A stretch of 64,000 nt of DNA from Cutibacterium porci (GTDB taxonomy: Bacteria; Actinomycetota; Actinomycetes; Propionibacteriales; Propionibacteriaceae): NCBI RefSeq assembly GCF_009696315.1, contig NZ_VUMG01000005.1, forward strand, positions 62,001 through 126,000. Reading direction: 5' to 3'. The notes beneath the pieces were generated by a model that saw nothing but the letters and a program-made list of their open reading frames with translations, searched no databases and was not told the DNA's origin. Each line of letters starts with the position of its first letter. Position 1 is the first letter of the stretch. A program made the position numbers and the translations under genes. Below are positions 26,225 to 35,576 of the stretch, piece by piece.

Positions 26225-28384
26225 CTACGTGGTATCTCTCACGGTTGACAGTCGAAAGCGAGGCGCAGCAGTCGCGTGGGCGGTGACGATAATGGCGATC
26301 ACACTGACCGCCCACATCGTGGCAGGTAGCGCTGCAATAGTGGGGTCAAAGGATTGACTCGCGTCGGTCGATCCGATCGCGGCATTAATCGCCCAGCCAG
26401 CCAGAACACCGATGACCAGTGACATCGACTGGGCTGGCAGGATCGTGACGATCATCTGCACCACGAAGGATCTTCGCAGCACACGGGCGGGGGTACCCAC
26501 AGCTTGTTGGACGGCAATGGTACGCCGCATCCCCCACCGCAATTCGACAAACGCGGCAGAACATGCCGTCAGGATCAGCAGAAATCCGGCCGCCATGCCA
26601 CTGCGCATGATTCCCTGTTGCTGAATAAACACCTGTAAAGTGTCGAGATTCTCAACCCCGGCATAGACCGAATAGGACGGCGCGGCGTCGTGGAGTTGAT
26701 CCACGAGACGATCGAGGTCGCCCGTTGTGGAGTCTGCCGTGAATTCCAAGATGTCCGGCGGCAGACCTGCCAGTCTCGGATCATTGCGGTCGAGCAGAGC
26801 GTCATTACCGTAGGTGACGGGCAGGTAGCTGACGGGCTTGATAATGCGGATCGTGGCGTGCTTGCCGTAGTCAAAGGTCCATGTCGATGGCGCGTCTCGT
26901 GTCGTTGCCGGCATCTTTGGACAGGGCTGCGGATCGGGATCGAAGGCGGCTAAATCGGCACAAGAAGCGGCGACGAGGGTACGGCCATCGGTGGTCAGGT
27001 ACATCATGCGTCGAGGCCGGGTAATACGCCGGAGGGCTTGCTGTTCGCTGGCTGTTCGGTCAGTGAAGGGGACTTGAACGAGGACGCGGTGGGGGTCCCC
27101 TGCTGTGCTACGCGTGCCAGAAATGACGAATCCTGATCCAAATCCGGCTAGGCCAACCATGATCGTCAACGCGACCACCATCACAACGGAATCCGGATAG
27201 TGGGCGCGGGCCAGGACCAACCCGAGGCGAGTGGGCAGTCTCACCTGCTCGCGACCAGCACACCATACGACGATGACGTGGGCTGACATGACGGCACCAA
27301 GCGTTCCAAGGATCGCTCCCCCCATGATGTACCCAACGCCTTGGTCCCCCTGGCCGTTGTGAGCGAGCGCCATCGTCAGGCACATCCAGCCTTCCAGACC
27401 GATCGCAGCCACGACGAGGAGCAGACCGACGGCCCCGAGCAGATGACCGCCACGGTGGGCACGGTGGCGCGGGGGGTGGGTTGAAGCCAGCAATCTTCGC
27501 AGGATGCGACGGGCCAACTGGCCACTCACGATCACCATGATGACGACGAGCAGCCACGTCAGCCATCTCAGCCGCGCTTGCCAAGGCCACCAGGTTAGCC
27601 CGAGCACCCCACTCGATCCGAGGGCGTTGCGAACGGGAAGAGACAGTGCCAACCCGAGCAGAGCACCTAGGCCAGCAGTTCCAGAAACCTCAGCGGCGAA
27701 AACGTGCCCGCACCAGTTGGGGTCGCATCCCATGCGCACTAAGGTCTTAAACCTGTCACGGCGCGAGGCAGCCGACAGGCTCAGCGACGTCCACAACAAC
27801 ACGGCTGCCGGCAGCCCCACCAGTCCGGCCACCTCGATCCACACGGTACGCGACGACGCCCCAGAATCGCCGACCCTGGTCAAGCCGAAGCCCTTTAGCT
27901 CGCGGCAACCAGCCTGATCGGCAGTGGTCGTAATCGAGAACAGTTCATCGGGTGAGGCCAAGGTGGCCCGATCCATCACCACCGGATCGACCGTACCTAA
28001 GCTAGAGATTTTCACGATTCCGGCGTCCATCAACGACTTCAGACGCGGGGACACGATGGTGTGGCCAGGTTGGGGCCAGTGCTTCAGCCCTGGGGGCAAC
28101 CGGTCATCGGGGTGGCTCACTATGAAACTCGTCCAGGGCGTACCGTCGACCTGTAAGTCCTGCACCTTGAACCCGGTATGTCTGCTAGTCGGCTCGTCGG
28201 GAGCAAGAATCGGAGTGCGTGCATCACGCACCTCCTGCTGCTGGGCAGCGACGCGAGGCAGGGCGATACCCACAGCTAACCCGAGCGTAGCCAAAGCCAC
28301 ACCAACAACCATCATCAATGATCGAGCCCAGTCATGACGACCCGCCCCGCGGCCCAATCGCAACGCCAGCCGCATACTTTTCAC
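26225..28384 (-). CDS. FtsX-like ABC transporter permease
   Basis: A 719-residue membrane protein with GTG start overlapping the ATPase stop (GTGA). About ten hydrophobic helices: one at the N-terminus, an extracytoplasmic domain of about 130 residues, a block of six helices (about 175-420), a second outer domain with two Cys-containing stretches (about 430-590), and three C-terminal helices. This is the duplicated FtsX/MacB-like layout used for export or extraction of peptides and lipoproteins rather than solute import. Its partner is the upstream ATPase. The small secreted protein before them might be the cargo. Confidence 0.8.
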   Translation of the reverse strand: MKSMRLALRLGRGAGRHDWARSLMMVVGVALATLGLAVGIALPRVAAQQQEVRDARTPILAPDEPTSRHTGFKVQDLQVDGTPWTSFIVSHPDDRLPPGLKHWPQPGHTIVSPRLKSLMDAGIVKISSLGTVDPVVMDRATLASPDELFSITTTADQAGCRELKGFGLTRVGDSGASSRTVWIEVAGLVGLPAAVLLWTSLSLSAASRRDRFKTLVRMGCDPNWCGHVFAAEVSGTAGLGALLGLALSLPVRNALGSSGVLGLTWWPWQARLRWLTWLLVVIMVIVSGQLARRILRRLLASTHPPRHRAHRGGHLLGAVGLLLVVAAIGLEGWMCLTMALAHNGQGDQGVGYIMGGAILGTLGAVMSAHVIVVWCAGREQVRLPTRLGLVLARAHYPDSVVMVVALTIMVGLAGFGSGFVISGTRSTAGDPHRVLVQVPFTDRTASEQQALRRITRPRRMMYLTTDGRTLVAASCADLAAFDPDPQPCPKMPATTRDAPSTWTFDYGKHATIRIIKPVSYLPVTYGNDALLDRNDPRLAGLPPDILEFTADSTTGDLDRLVDQLHDAAPSYSVYAGVENLDTLQVFIQQQGIMRSGMAAGFLLILTACSAAFVELRWGMRRTIAVQQAVGTPARVLRRSFVVQMIVTILPAQSMSLVIGVLAGWAINAAIGSTDASQSFDPTIAALPATMWAVSVIAIIVTAHATAAPRFRLSTVRDTT

Positions 28385-29064
28385 GACGCGCCCTCGACGA
28401 TCCGACCATCCGCTAAGCGAACGATCTGAGCATGTCCTGGCAGCGTGTGCTCATCATGGGTAACCATCACCAAGGTAGAGCTTTCGGAGCGAACCAGATT
28501 GTCCAGCAGTCCGATTACGGCGTGACGGTTCGCGGTGTCCAAGGCTCCAGTGGGTTCGTCGGCCAGGACGACCTCCGGGCGATGCGCTAGGGCGCGACCC
28601 ACGGCAGCACGCTGCGCCTGGCCTCCCGACACCTCGCTGGGGCGTCGCCTGCTTGCGTCTTTGAGGTCAAGGATTTCAGCAAGGGAGTCGGCACGCTTCA
28701 GCGCGTCCCGGCGTCTAGCGCCAAGGAGCTCAAGAGGCAAGGCAATGTTGTCACGCAGAGTGAGCTCGGGAACCAGCTCAGAGTTCTGAAACACCAAGCC
28801 GATCGTTCGCAACCGCCACGCCGCACGCTGTCTGTCATTCAGCCCATATATATCCACAGTGCCATGAACAACCCGGCCTCTGGTCGGCTGCGCCAAACCG
28901 GCAAGGCACATCAACAACGTCGATTTGCCCGAGCCAGAAGCACCGACAACCACGGTAACTGACCCCGGCGGCATGGCAAGCGAGACATCGTCCAATGCGA
29001 GTCGGCCCGCATGGGGAAACTGCATGGCCACGTCACAACAAGTCAGTGAATATCGATTAACCAT
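28381..29064 (-). CDS. ABC transporter ATP-binding protein (MacB/LolD type)
   Basis: About 227 residues. Walker A is [13 protein letters not shown], signature SEVSGGQAQRAAVGRAL, Walker B VVLADEPTGALDTANR and switch VTHDEHTL. The PTGALD sequence is typical of LolD/MacB/FtsE-like ATPases paired with FtsX-like permeases. The ATG at 29062-29064 is chosen; a longer in-frame ORF runs into the preceding gene. It is followed by the permease with a 4-nt overlap. Confidence 0.88.
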   Translation of the reverse strand: MVNRYSLTCCDVAMQFPHAGRLALDDVSLAMPPGSVTVVVGASGSGKSTLLMCLAGLAQPTRGRVVHGTVDIYGLNDRQRAAWRLRTIGLVFQNSELVPELTLRDNIALPLELLGARRRDALKRADSLAEILDLKDASRRRPSEVSGGQAQRAAVGRALAHRPEVVLADEPTGALDTANRHAVIGLLDNLVRSESSTLVMVTHDEHTLPGHAQIVRLADGRIVEGAS

Positions 29065-29087
29065 AGAATATCCGATCCAGGCAGTCT

Positions 29088-29489
29088 TTACTCGCGGTAT
29101 AACCGGTCGACGCAATGGTCACCGTACCAATGCTCGGCGCAGATTTGAACCCGAAGATCTGCCGCACGCAGAGTATCCCCCGGACTCACATCAGAATTGA
29201 CAGCCACTTTGCCACCAACATTGACGTGACCGATTCTCGTCCACGAGTACCCTTGCTGACGGACATTGACATGACCTGAGTTAGGACCAGTTGATGCCAA
29301 GGTTCCGGTAACCCTCACCGCCTTACCAGCCCAGCCCCGATGACTCACCCCATAGGTGTATCGGCCATGAAAACTGACTTTCTGCCCCGTATCGATCCCT
29401 ATGGGTCCACTAGTAGAAGCATATGCGGCAGCAGTCATTCCGACTGTCAATGCCGCAGCAACTCCAACGACAGCCGAGAATCGTTTCAT
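29088..29489 (-). CDS. small secreted protein of unknown function with C-terminal cysteine pair
   Basis: A 133-residue protein with a clear Sec signal peptide (residues 1-25, cleavage near AAYA). The mature part is about 108 residues, basic and Gly/Val-rich, probably all-beta, with a Cys pair at the end (VQICAEHWYGDHC). The layout resembles many small actinobacterial exported proteins without known function. AAGGAG lies upstream of the ATG. It ends about 24 nt before the ABC ATPase start on the same strand, so the three genes probably form one unit. A bacteriocin-like role is possible, but the sequence does not clearly match the lactococcin 972 pattern. Confidence 0.7.
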   Translation of the reverse strand: MKRFSAVVGVAAALTVGMTAAAYASTSGPIGIDTGQKVSFHGRYTYGVSHRGWAGKAVRVTGTLASTGPNSGHVNVRQQGYSWTRIGHVNVGGKVAVNSDVSPGDTLRAADLRVQICAEHWYGDHCVDRLYRE

Positions 29490-29775
29490 TACAGCCCATC
29501 TCCTTATGATTCCACAGAACCACTTTAATCTCGTAATTAATTACACGGAGTGATAGCACGCACGCAAACCTATTCTTAGATATCGTGTCCCTTCGTCTGC
29601 AGTACATTTGCCCATTTGTACAGCTGCCAAGCAAAAGGTTCTGGTGACCCTCCCCACCTACACACGGCCCCCGACCTCCCGCCGCCACACCCACTCAACT
29701 TGAAATTATGCCGTCGTATGCATAATTATGTACCTCACGGTGTTACCCGACACCACACCAGTGAAGGAACGTCAC
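29490..29775. other. AT-richer intergenic region between divergent transport units
   Basis: About 286 nt with no supported gene, clearly lower in GC than its surroundings (for example CTCGTAATTAATTACAC near 29530 and GCATAATTATG near 29720). It must hold divergent promoters for the secreted-protein/ABC unit and the amino acid importer. No riboswitch is recognised. Confidence 0.5.
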
Positions 29776-30702
29776 ATGAAAACCCTGCGCCACGCCGTCG
29801 GCGCCTGCATGGCCGTCGCCGCTCTCACCGTGAGCGGATGTACACACGCCTCGGAGGATTCAGCCAGCCCCGACGGTAATTCCAGCAGCACCAGCCCGGC
29901 TTCCAACGCCGAGATCATCGGATCAGTTAAGAAGGACCCGACCATCGCCGCCATGGTTCCCGACGACATCAAAAAGTCCGGAACGTTACGCAACGGCGCA
30001 GCAGCCAACTACGCGCCCGCCGAATTCATCGATACCGATGGTTCCACTGTTGTCGGCCAAGATGTCGACTACATCACCGCCGTCGGTAAGATCCTGGGGC
30101 TCAAAGTAACCACCATCAACGCGGCCTTCCCCAGTCTTATCCCCGCTATCGGGTCAAAGTACGACGTCAGTGTCTCGTCCTTCACAATTACCCCTGAGCG
30201 TCAAAAGCAGGTCACCATGACCTCGTACTTCAAAGCTGGGTTCTCGATGGCCGTCCCGAAGGGAAATCCTCAACACATCTCCCCTAACGACTTGTGCGGT
30301 CACTCCGTAGCTGTCCAAACTGGCACAGCTCAAGAAACTGCCGCCCAGCAAAAGTCGACGCAGTGCGTCAAGGCTGGCAAGAAACCCATTGATCTGCTGT
30401 CGTATGCGTCCCAGTCTGACGCCACCACAAACGTCGCCGGAGGCAAGGCAGACGTCTTGTACGCCGACTCGATCATCACCTCCTACGCCATCAAACAGAC
30501 GTCCAAGCTTGAAGCTCTTGGCGGCATTACCGATGCCTCCATGTTTGGTGTCGCCACCGCCAAAAATGACGGAGGCTTATCAAAAGCCATCCAGGTCGCG
30601 ACCCAAAAACTCATTGACGACGGCACCATGAAGAAATTGTTGACCGCGTGGGGTACGGAGGACGGTCTTATTGAGACCTCCGAAGTCAATCCCGAATCGT
30701 GA
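29776..30702 (+). CDS. amino acid ABC transporter substrate-binding lipoprotein
   Basis: A 308-residue lipoprotein with lipobox LTVSGC (Cys about residue 22) and a Ser-rich linker. The family-3 solute-binding fold is shown by GTLRNGAAANYAPAEFIDTD, VVGQDVDYITAVGKILGL, VSSFTITPERQKQVTMTSYF and VAVQTGTAQE. These are typical of polar amino acid binding proteins (glutamine, cystine or arginine type). Permease and ATPase follow directly. AAGGAA precedes the ATG. Confidence 0.9.
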   Translation: MKTLRHAVGACMAVAALTVSGCTHASEDSASPDGNSSSTSPASNAEIIGSVKKDPTIAAMVPDDIKKSGTLRNGAAANYAPAEFIDTDGSTVVGQDVDYITAVGKILGLKVTTINAAFPSLIPAIGSKYDVSVSSFTITPERQKQVTMTSYFKAGFSMAVPKGNPQHISPNDLCGHSVAVQTGTAQETAAQQKSTQCVKAGKKPIDLLSYASQSDATTNVAGGKADVLYADSIITSYAIKQTSKLEALGGITDASMFGVATAKNDGGLSKAIQVATQKLIDDGTMKKLLTAWGTEDGLIETSEVNPES

Positions 30703-30728
30703 TCACATCGAGCTGAAAGGCATTTACG

Positions 30729-31673
30729 GTGGTCAACCACCACGCCGATATTCCCCATCGCATTCAGGCCCGTGACGTCATACACCCCGGCACCTGGATC
30801 GCGGCCGTCATCGTCGCGATCCTTGCGCTGGCCTTTATCGAAGGCCTCGTAACGAACCCTAATTATCAATGGCCTGTTGTGTGGCTATACCTGCGCGACG
30901 TCAAAGTCATTACCGGTATCGGTTACACCATCTTGTTGACATTCGCCGCAATGCTCCTTGGAACCGCGGTAGCCCTCCTCATGGCCATTATGAGGCAGTC
31001 CCGCAATCCCGTCTTGCGTGGCGTGTCATGGGCATACATTTTTGTATTCCGAGGAGTCCCGGTGTACACACAGTTAGTGTTTTGGGGCCTGTTAGCGGTT
31101 CTATACCCCACTCTGTCTATCGGGGTGCCCTTTGGCGGTCCACAATTTGCCAGCGTCGAGACAGAAAAGGTCGTCACGGCGCTAGCCGCTGCCATCATCG
31201 GCCTCGGCCTCAATGAGGGCGCCTACCTCGCCGAGATCATCCGGGCCGGTCTTGAGTCTGTTGACGTCGGCCAAACTGAAGCGGCCAAGGCACTTGGCAT
31301 GAAACCCTCTCTCATCTTGCGACGCGTCATTATTCCTCAAGCCATGCGCGTCATCATCCCACCGCTGGGTAACGAAACCATCGGCATGCTCAAGACGACG
31401 TCGCTGGTTCTTGCCGTGCCCTTCACACTCGACCTTCAGTACGCTTCCAGCGCCATCGCAAACCGCATCTACGCTCCAATCCCCCTCCTCATCGTCGCCG
31501 CCTTCTGGTATCTCGTCATGACGAGTGTCCTCATGATCGGGCAGCATTTCCTTGAGCAATACTTTGGTCGTGGATTCAACGGAAAATCCTCGTCGAAACG
31601 TTTGCGTCGTCAAGCCGCCATTCAGGCAGCCGGGACGACGCATAAAAACATTGCCCTGGAGGTCGAGCAGTGA
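30729..31673 (+). CDS. amino acid ABC transporter permease
   Basis: A 314-residue His/Glu/Gln/Arg-type permease with GTG start. The five or so helices include [20 protein letters not shown], and the ABC-docking EAA loop is [21 protein letters not shown] single permease gene suggests a homodimeric channel. Its C-terminus is basic, and its stop overlaps the ATPase start by 4 nt. Confidence 0.92.
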   Translation: MVNHHADIPHRIQARDVIHPGTWIAAVIVAILALAFIEGLVTNPNYQWPVVWLYLRDVKVITGIGYTILLTFAAMLLGTAVALLMAIMRQSRNPVLRGVSWAYIFVFRGVPVYTQLVFWGLLAVLYPTLSIGVPFGGPQFASVETEKVVTALAAAIIGLGLNEGAYLAEIIRAGLESVDVGQTEAAKALGMKPSLILRRVIIPQAMRVIIPPLGNETIGMLKTTSLVLAVPFTLDLQYASSAIANRIYAPIPLLIVAAFWYLVMTSVLMIGQHFLEQYFGRGFNGKSSSKRLRRQAAIQAAGTTHKNIALEVEQ

Positions 31674-32470
31674 GTACATCTGTCGAAGCGCCCGTCGATG
31701 TCGAACCCATGGTGCATATCTCGCAACTGCACAAAGAGTTCGGCCCGCTGCACATCCTCAAGGGAATAGACCTTGACGTCGCACCGGGGGAGGTCTGCGT
31801 CCTACTTGGCCCATCAGGTTCGGGTAAATCCACCTTGTTACGCTGTATCAACCAACTGGAAACCTTCGAAGCGGGGGAAATCTGGGTCGGTGGTGAACGC
31901 GTGGGCTACGAACATGATCCGCTCCCCGACGGTCGGCTCAAAAAACTTTCTGACAAGGACATTGCCGCCCAGCGCGCCCGCATAGGAATGGTGTTTCAAC
32001 GCTTTAACCTCTTTCCTCATATGACCGCCTTGGGCAACGTTATGGAGGCACCCATCAAGGTATCGGGGCTCAGCAAGGAAGAGGCTAAACCGCTGGCTAT
32101 GTCTCTGTTAGACCGTGTTGGCATGGCTGATCGGGCTGACCACTACCCCGCCGAGTTGTCCGGTGGCCAGCAACAGCGCGTCGCCATTGCGCGCGCTATG
32201 GCAATGAAACCCGAACTCATGCTCTTCGACGAGCCCACCTCGGCCCTCGATCCTGAGCTTGTTGGTGACGTGCTGAGTGTCCTCAAGGATCTTGCCCGTG
32301 AAGGCATGACGATGATCGTCGTTACTCACGAGATGGGATTTGCCCGGGAAGTCGCCGACCATGTCGTGTTTATGGATGGCGGGGTCGTCGTCGAAGCTGG
32401 TTCCCCCCAGCAGGTCATTGACAACCCGAAGTCTGACCGTCTACGCGGTTTCATTGATTCCGTGCTGTGA
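31670..32470 (+). CDS. amino acid ABC transporter ATP-binding protein
   Basis: A 266-residue ATPase with GTG start overlapping the permease stop. Walker A is [15 protein letters not shown], the Q-loop [18 protein letters not shown], signature [16 protein letters not shown], Walker [19 protein letters not shown] and switch VTHEMGFA. This is a GlnQ/HisP-type ATPase. A short insertion between Walker A and the Q-loop ([20 protein letters not shown]) is also found in some actinobacterial members. Confidence 0.95.
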   Translation: MSTSVEAPVDVEPMVHISQLHKEFGPLHILKGIDLDVAPGEVCVLLGPSGSGKSTLLRCINQLETFEAGEIWVGGERVGYEHDPLPDGRLKKLSDKDIAAQRARIGMVFQRFNLFPHMTALGNVMEAPIKVSGLSKEEAKPLAMSLLDRVGMADRADHYPAELSGGQQQRVAIARAMAMKPELMLFDEPTSALDPELVGDVLSVLKDLAREGMTMIVVTHEMGFAREVADHVVFMDGGVVVEAGSPQQVIDNPKSDRLRGFIDSVL

Positions 32471-32500
32471 AGTGTCGCGGTCTCATGACACAGTGACATT

Positions 32501-32731
32501 GTGCACGACGACCATATGATCAGGCTCGGCCAGTACCTCAAGTTCGCTAACCTCGCCGAGACTGGCGGGCAGGCCCGCGAACTCATTGCATCTGGGATGG
32601 TCAGCGTCAATGGTGAGGTAGAGACTCGACGGGGACGTCAGCTTCACCCCGGTGACGAGGTGACGGTCAGAAACGGCGGCCAGACCGTCACCGAGACTGT
32701 CGACCTCACCGAACCTGACGTCCCCTGGTAA
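32501..32731 (+). CDS. S4-domain RNA-binding protein
   Basis: A 76-residue (or 71-residue) protein that is one S4 domain: IRLGQYLKFANLAETGGQAR, then ELIASGMVSVNGEVETRRGR and LHPGDEVTVRN. It resembles the small YbcJ/YaaA-like S4 proteins that bind structured RNA or ribosomal particles. The GTG at 32501 and the ATG at 32516 are both possible starts, and neither has a good Shine-Dalgarno sequence. It follows the ABC ATPase by 30 nt and converges with the protease. Confidence 0.82.
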   Translation: MHDDHMIRLGQYLKFANLAETGGQARELIASGMVSVNGEVETRRGRQLHPGDEVTVRNGGQTVTETVDLTEPDVPW

Positions 32732-32743
32732 CTCTCTCCGCTA

Positions 32744-34219
32744 TCAGGCTGGTTTAGCCGCCTGAACCGCCTCGCGAGCATCAATAATGCCGGTTCCGCA
32801 CCTAGACGTGCACATGGCTGGGTTCACAGACCGCTTGAGGATCTCCTCAATCCTCGCGGGAGTCAAGCCCGGGTCGTCAGCAACCATGAGAGCAACAACA
32901 CCCGAGACATGCGGAGCAGCCTGGGAGGTGCCCTCCATATATCCGTAGGCCGGGGACCCCGGAGTCGTCTTCCCGTCATTGACGGTAGACAGGATCATAT
33001 CGCCGGTGCGATCATCGCCGCCCGGAGCAGAAACATCAACACCCGAACCATAATTCGAGTAGTACGACTGGGCGCCAGTCTCACCAGTCGCCCCCACGAC
33101 GACCACATTGCCGCAATTAGCAGGCGTCGACTTACTCGCGTCCCTCGCCTCGTTACCAGCTGCCACCACAATGGTGGATCCGCGAGAAACAGCGCCGTCA
33201 ATGGCTCGTTGATAGCTGACTGGACAGTAACTAGCCGAGCCGCCGAGACTCAAGTTAATGACTTTGGCGGGATGGGGATTAGTGGGAACACCCGGCACTT
33301 TGCCGCCAGATGCCCAGGTAATGCCATCAGCAATGTCGACGTCGGTCCCGCCGCAGTGCCCCAGCGCCCGTACCGGGAGAATTTTCGCGGCGGGAGCCGC
33401 ACCAGCAACGCCTTCACCATTGTTAGTCGATGCACCAATGATGCCAGCTACGTGAGTCCCATGCCATGATGACGGGACGTCACGCCGAGTACACGTCCCA
33501 GCCCTCGTCCAGTCGCCTTCATCAGACGGGTCCGAGTCACGGCCATCACCGTCGCCGGCAGTGCTGCCGTCGGAGATGAAGTCATAGCCGGGCAGAATCT
33601 TTCCATCGAGATCCGGGTGCCTGGTAATACCGGAGTCGATGACGGCCACAGTCACTCCAGCTCCGGTGCTCGTCCTCCAGGCACCGGGGGCGTCGATTCC
33701 CTTCTCGGAGTTCAGTCCCCACTGATGATTCCAATACTGGTCGTTCGGAGCCGACGATACTGCGGCGGGGCGGACGTCACGGCTCTCATTAATCGTCATA
33801 TGCAAGACGGGCTCAACGGACTCCACTTCTGGGTTGTGTTCGATCTCGGATGCAAAGGCCTTAGCCGCGGTGGCATCAAGTCCTCGAGACACTCGAACCG
33901 ACATAGAGTCGTTAGCGTGAGCCACTGACTCGGTGACGTGGGCACCCCGCGCCTTCACAGCACGATCCACCGTCCCTCGCAGGGACGCAGTAGTTACATG
34001 TATCGCGGAGGAGGTACGAGCCGCCCGCGACATGCCCCGCACGGATGCCGAATGGTCCTTGAAGTGAATGACGAAACCGCTGGTGGATTGCGCGGAATCA
34101 GCGGTGCGCAGCGGCGAGGTCGTGAAGCCGGGAGCAGCGCTGCCAGGGATGGCGGTCACAGCAAGTGATGCGCCGGTGACCGCGCTGAGTAGCAAAGCCA
34201 ACGTGCGACGTGATGCCAT
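32744..34219 (-). CDS. secreted subtilisin-like serine protease (S8)
   Basis: A 491-residue secreted protease. The signal peptide (residues 1-28) is followed by an I9-like propeptide up to about residue 150. The catalytic domain has the Asp in VTVAVIDSGITRHPDL, the His in SSWHGTHVAGIIGASTNN, the oxyanion Asn in VVAAGNEARDASKS, and the Ser in MEGTSQAAPHVSGVVAL. A Cys pair lies near the C-terminus (MCTSRCGTG). No anchoring motif is seen, so it is probably released. GAGAGGAA lies about 7 nt before the ATG. Confidence 0.94.
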   Translation of the reverse strand: MASRRTLALLLSAVTGASLAVTAIPGSAAPGFTTSPLRTADSAQSTSGFVIHFKDHSASVRGMSRAARTSSAIHVTTASLRGTVDRAVKARGAHVTESVAHANDSMSVRVSRGLDATAAKAFASEIEHNPEVESVEPVLHMTINESRDVRPAAVSSAPNDQYWNHQWGLNSEKGIDAPGAWRTSTGAGVTVAVIDSGITRHPDLDGKILPGYDFISDGSTAGDGDGRDSDPSDEGDWTRAGTCTRRDVPSSWHGTHVAGIIGASTNNGEGVAGAAPAAKILPVRALGHCGGTDVDIADGITWASGGKVPGVPTNPHPAKVINLSLGGSASYCPVSYQRAIDGAVSRGSTIVVAAGNEARDASKSTPANCGNVVVVGATGETGAQSYYSNYGSGVDVSAPGGDDRTGDMILSTVNDGKTTPGSPAYGYMEGTSQAAPHVSGVVALMVADDPGLTPARIEEILKRSVNPAMCTSRCGTGIIDAREAVQAAKPA

Positions 34220-34392
34220 ATGCCCATTCCTCTCGGTATACCGATGTTGGAATGAACATACGGCGCGACAAGGTCATGATCACGGCGTCACCCGAATATT
34301 TCTCGAATAACGATCGAGAAACATTCCCAGAGTCACGGTCACGCAAGCGTCGATGGCGAGTACGCCCACGCCGAGGGCCACTCACCCCAGGC

Positions 34393-35421
34393 TTATGACC
34401 CGCTCGTCAATTCCCCCTGGGCCCACGGGAGGTGCGGCACAGCGCGAGCGAATGCACGCAAAATCTCCTCGGCCCCTTCCAGAGCGCTGGTGGCTTCAAT
34501 GCCTAAGCCGGCCTCAATGCGCTGCGCCGTCTGCTGGACGCTGGGGTCAGTGTCCAGCGACTCGATGATCTCGTTGCGCACCATATTCCACAGCCATTCC
34601 CGCTGCTGCTCGGTGCGACGAGCCTGAAGAGAACCGTCCTTCTCCAGATAGGCGCGATGCTCGACAACCGCCTGCCAGACCTCGTCAAGGCCCTCCTTAG
34701 TGTACGAAGAGCAGGTCAGCACCGGAACTCGACGCTTGTCCGCATCCGAGGACACAAGCCTCATAGCAATCGAGAGGTCTCGGGCGGACACTCGCGCATT
34801 ACCTGCATTGTCACCGTCAGCTTTGTTGACCGCGACGACGTCGGCAAGCTCAAGGATGCCCTTCTTAATGCCCTGAAGCTGGTCTCCGGTACCGGCAACC
34901 GAAAGCATAAGGAAGGTATCAACCATCCCGGCCACAGCAACTTCAGACTGGCCGACGCCAACCGTCTCGACGAGGACGACGTTGTACCCAGCCGCCTCCA
35001 TGACGATCATGGCCTCACGAGTGGCGCGGGCAACTCCGCCAAGATGGCCGCCCGACGGCGAAGGACGCACGAACGCCTCGTCACGGTTAGCGAGATCGCC
35101 CATCCGGGTGCGATCACCAAGAATTGATCCGCCAGTGCGCGTAGAAGAAGGATCGACGGCCAGGACAGCAACTTTGTAACCGTACTCATCAATGAGCTTG
35201 CCACCCATGGCGTTAATAAAGGTGGACTTGCCAGCACCGGGAACACCTGAGATGCCAACCCGGATGGCATTGCCGGTGTGCGGAGCTAACTGACGCAGCA
35301 TCTCGCGCGCCTTCTCACGATGGGCCGGTTTGCTCGACTCCACCAGAGTGAGCGCCTTGGCAATGTGCTGGCGGCTCCCGGCCAGGACTTGCTCAACCAG
35401 TTCGGGGACGTCGATCGGCAT
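34393..35421 (-). CDS. meaB: methylmalonyl-CoA mutase-associated GTPase
   Basis: About 342 residues of the MeaB/ArgK G3E GTPase family. P-loop GISGVPGAGKSTFINAMG, the SSTRTGGSILGDRTRM segment, the switch-like FVRPSPSGGHLGGVARATRE, VLVETVGVGQSEVAVAGMVD and NKADGDN are all visible. MeaB protects and reloads the AdoCbl mutase. It lies just downstream of mutB on the same strand, separated by a 42-nt palindrome. The start at 35419-35421 has AAGGAA about 9 nt upstream; two in-frame ATGs further out are too close to or upstream of that site. Confidence 0.93.
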   Translation of the reverse strand: MPIDVPELVEQVLAGSRQHIAKALTLVESSKPAHREKAREMLRQLAPHTGNAIRVGISGVPGAGKSTFINAMGGKLIDEYGYKVAVLAVDPSSTRTGGSILGDRTRMGDLANRDEAFVRPSPSGGHLGGVARATREAMIVMEAAGYNVVLVETVGVGQSEVAVAGMVDTFLMLSVAGTGDQLQGIKKGILELADVVAVNKADGDNAGNARVSARDLSIAMRLVSSDADKRRVPVLTCSSYTKEGLDEVWQAVVEHRAYLEKDGSLQARRTEQQREWLWNMVRNEIIESLDTDPSVQQTAQRIEAGLGIEATSALEGAEEILRAFARAVPHLPWAQGELTSGS

Positions 35422-35525
35422 GGTCACCATTTCCTTCATCGGGTGGGTACTCTTACCGTACCGTTCAACGACGACATGTTCGGCGTCAGCCCCATCCCGC
35501 TTGTTCTCAGCAGTATGCCTACAAC

Positions 35526-35567
35526 ACGTTGAGGCCTCCGGAGCTTAAGCTCCGGAGGCCTCAACGT
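35526..35567. terminator. 42-nt perfect palindrome between mutB and meaB
   Basis: Two 21-nt halves with no spacer (left arm starts ACGTTGAGGCCTCCGGAG) lie 10 nt after the mutB stop and about 100 nt before meaB on the same strand. The structure is a strong terminator or an intercistronic attenuator that would reduce meaB relative to mutAB, or meaB may have its own promoter in the gap. Confidence 0.75.
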
Positions 35568-35576
35568 TAATCGGAC

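Noticed and set aside
26198-26260. Frameshifted continuation of the LPHTG protein
   Set aside because: All three frames beyond the stop were read. None gives a hydrophobic helix with a basic tail, so simple frameshift loss is not supported.
29088-29489. Lactococcin 972-type bacteriocin
   Set aside because: Gene layout is similar, but the mature sequence does not show the family's Trp/Tyr/His-rich motif. Kept only as a secreted protein of unknown function.
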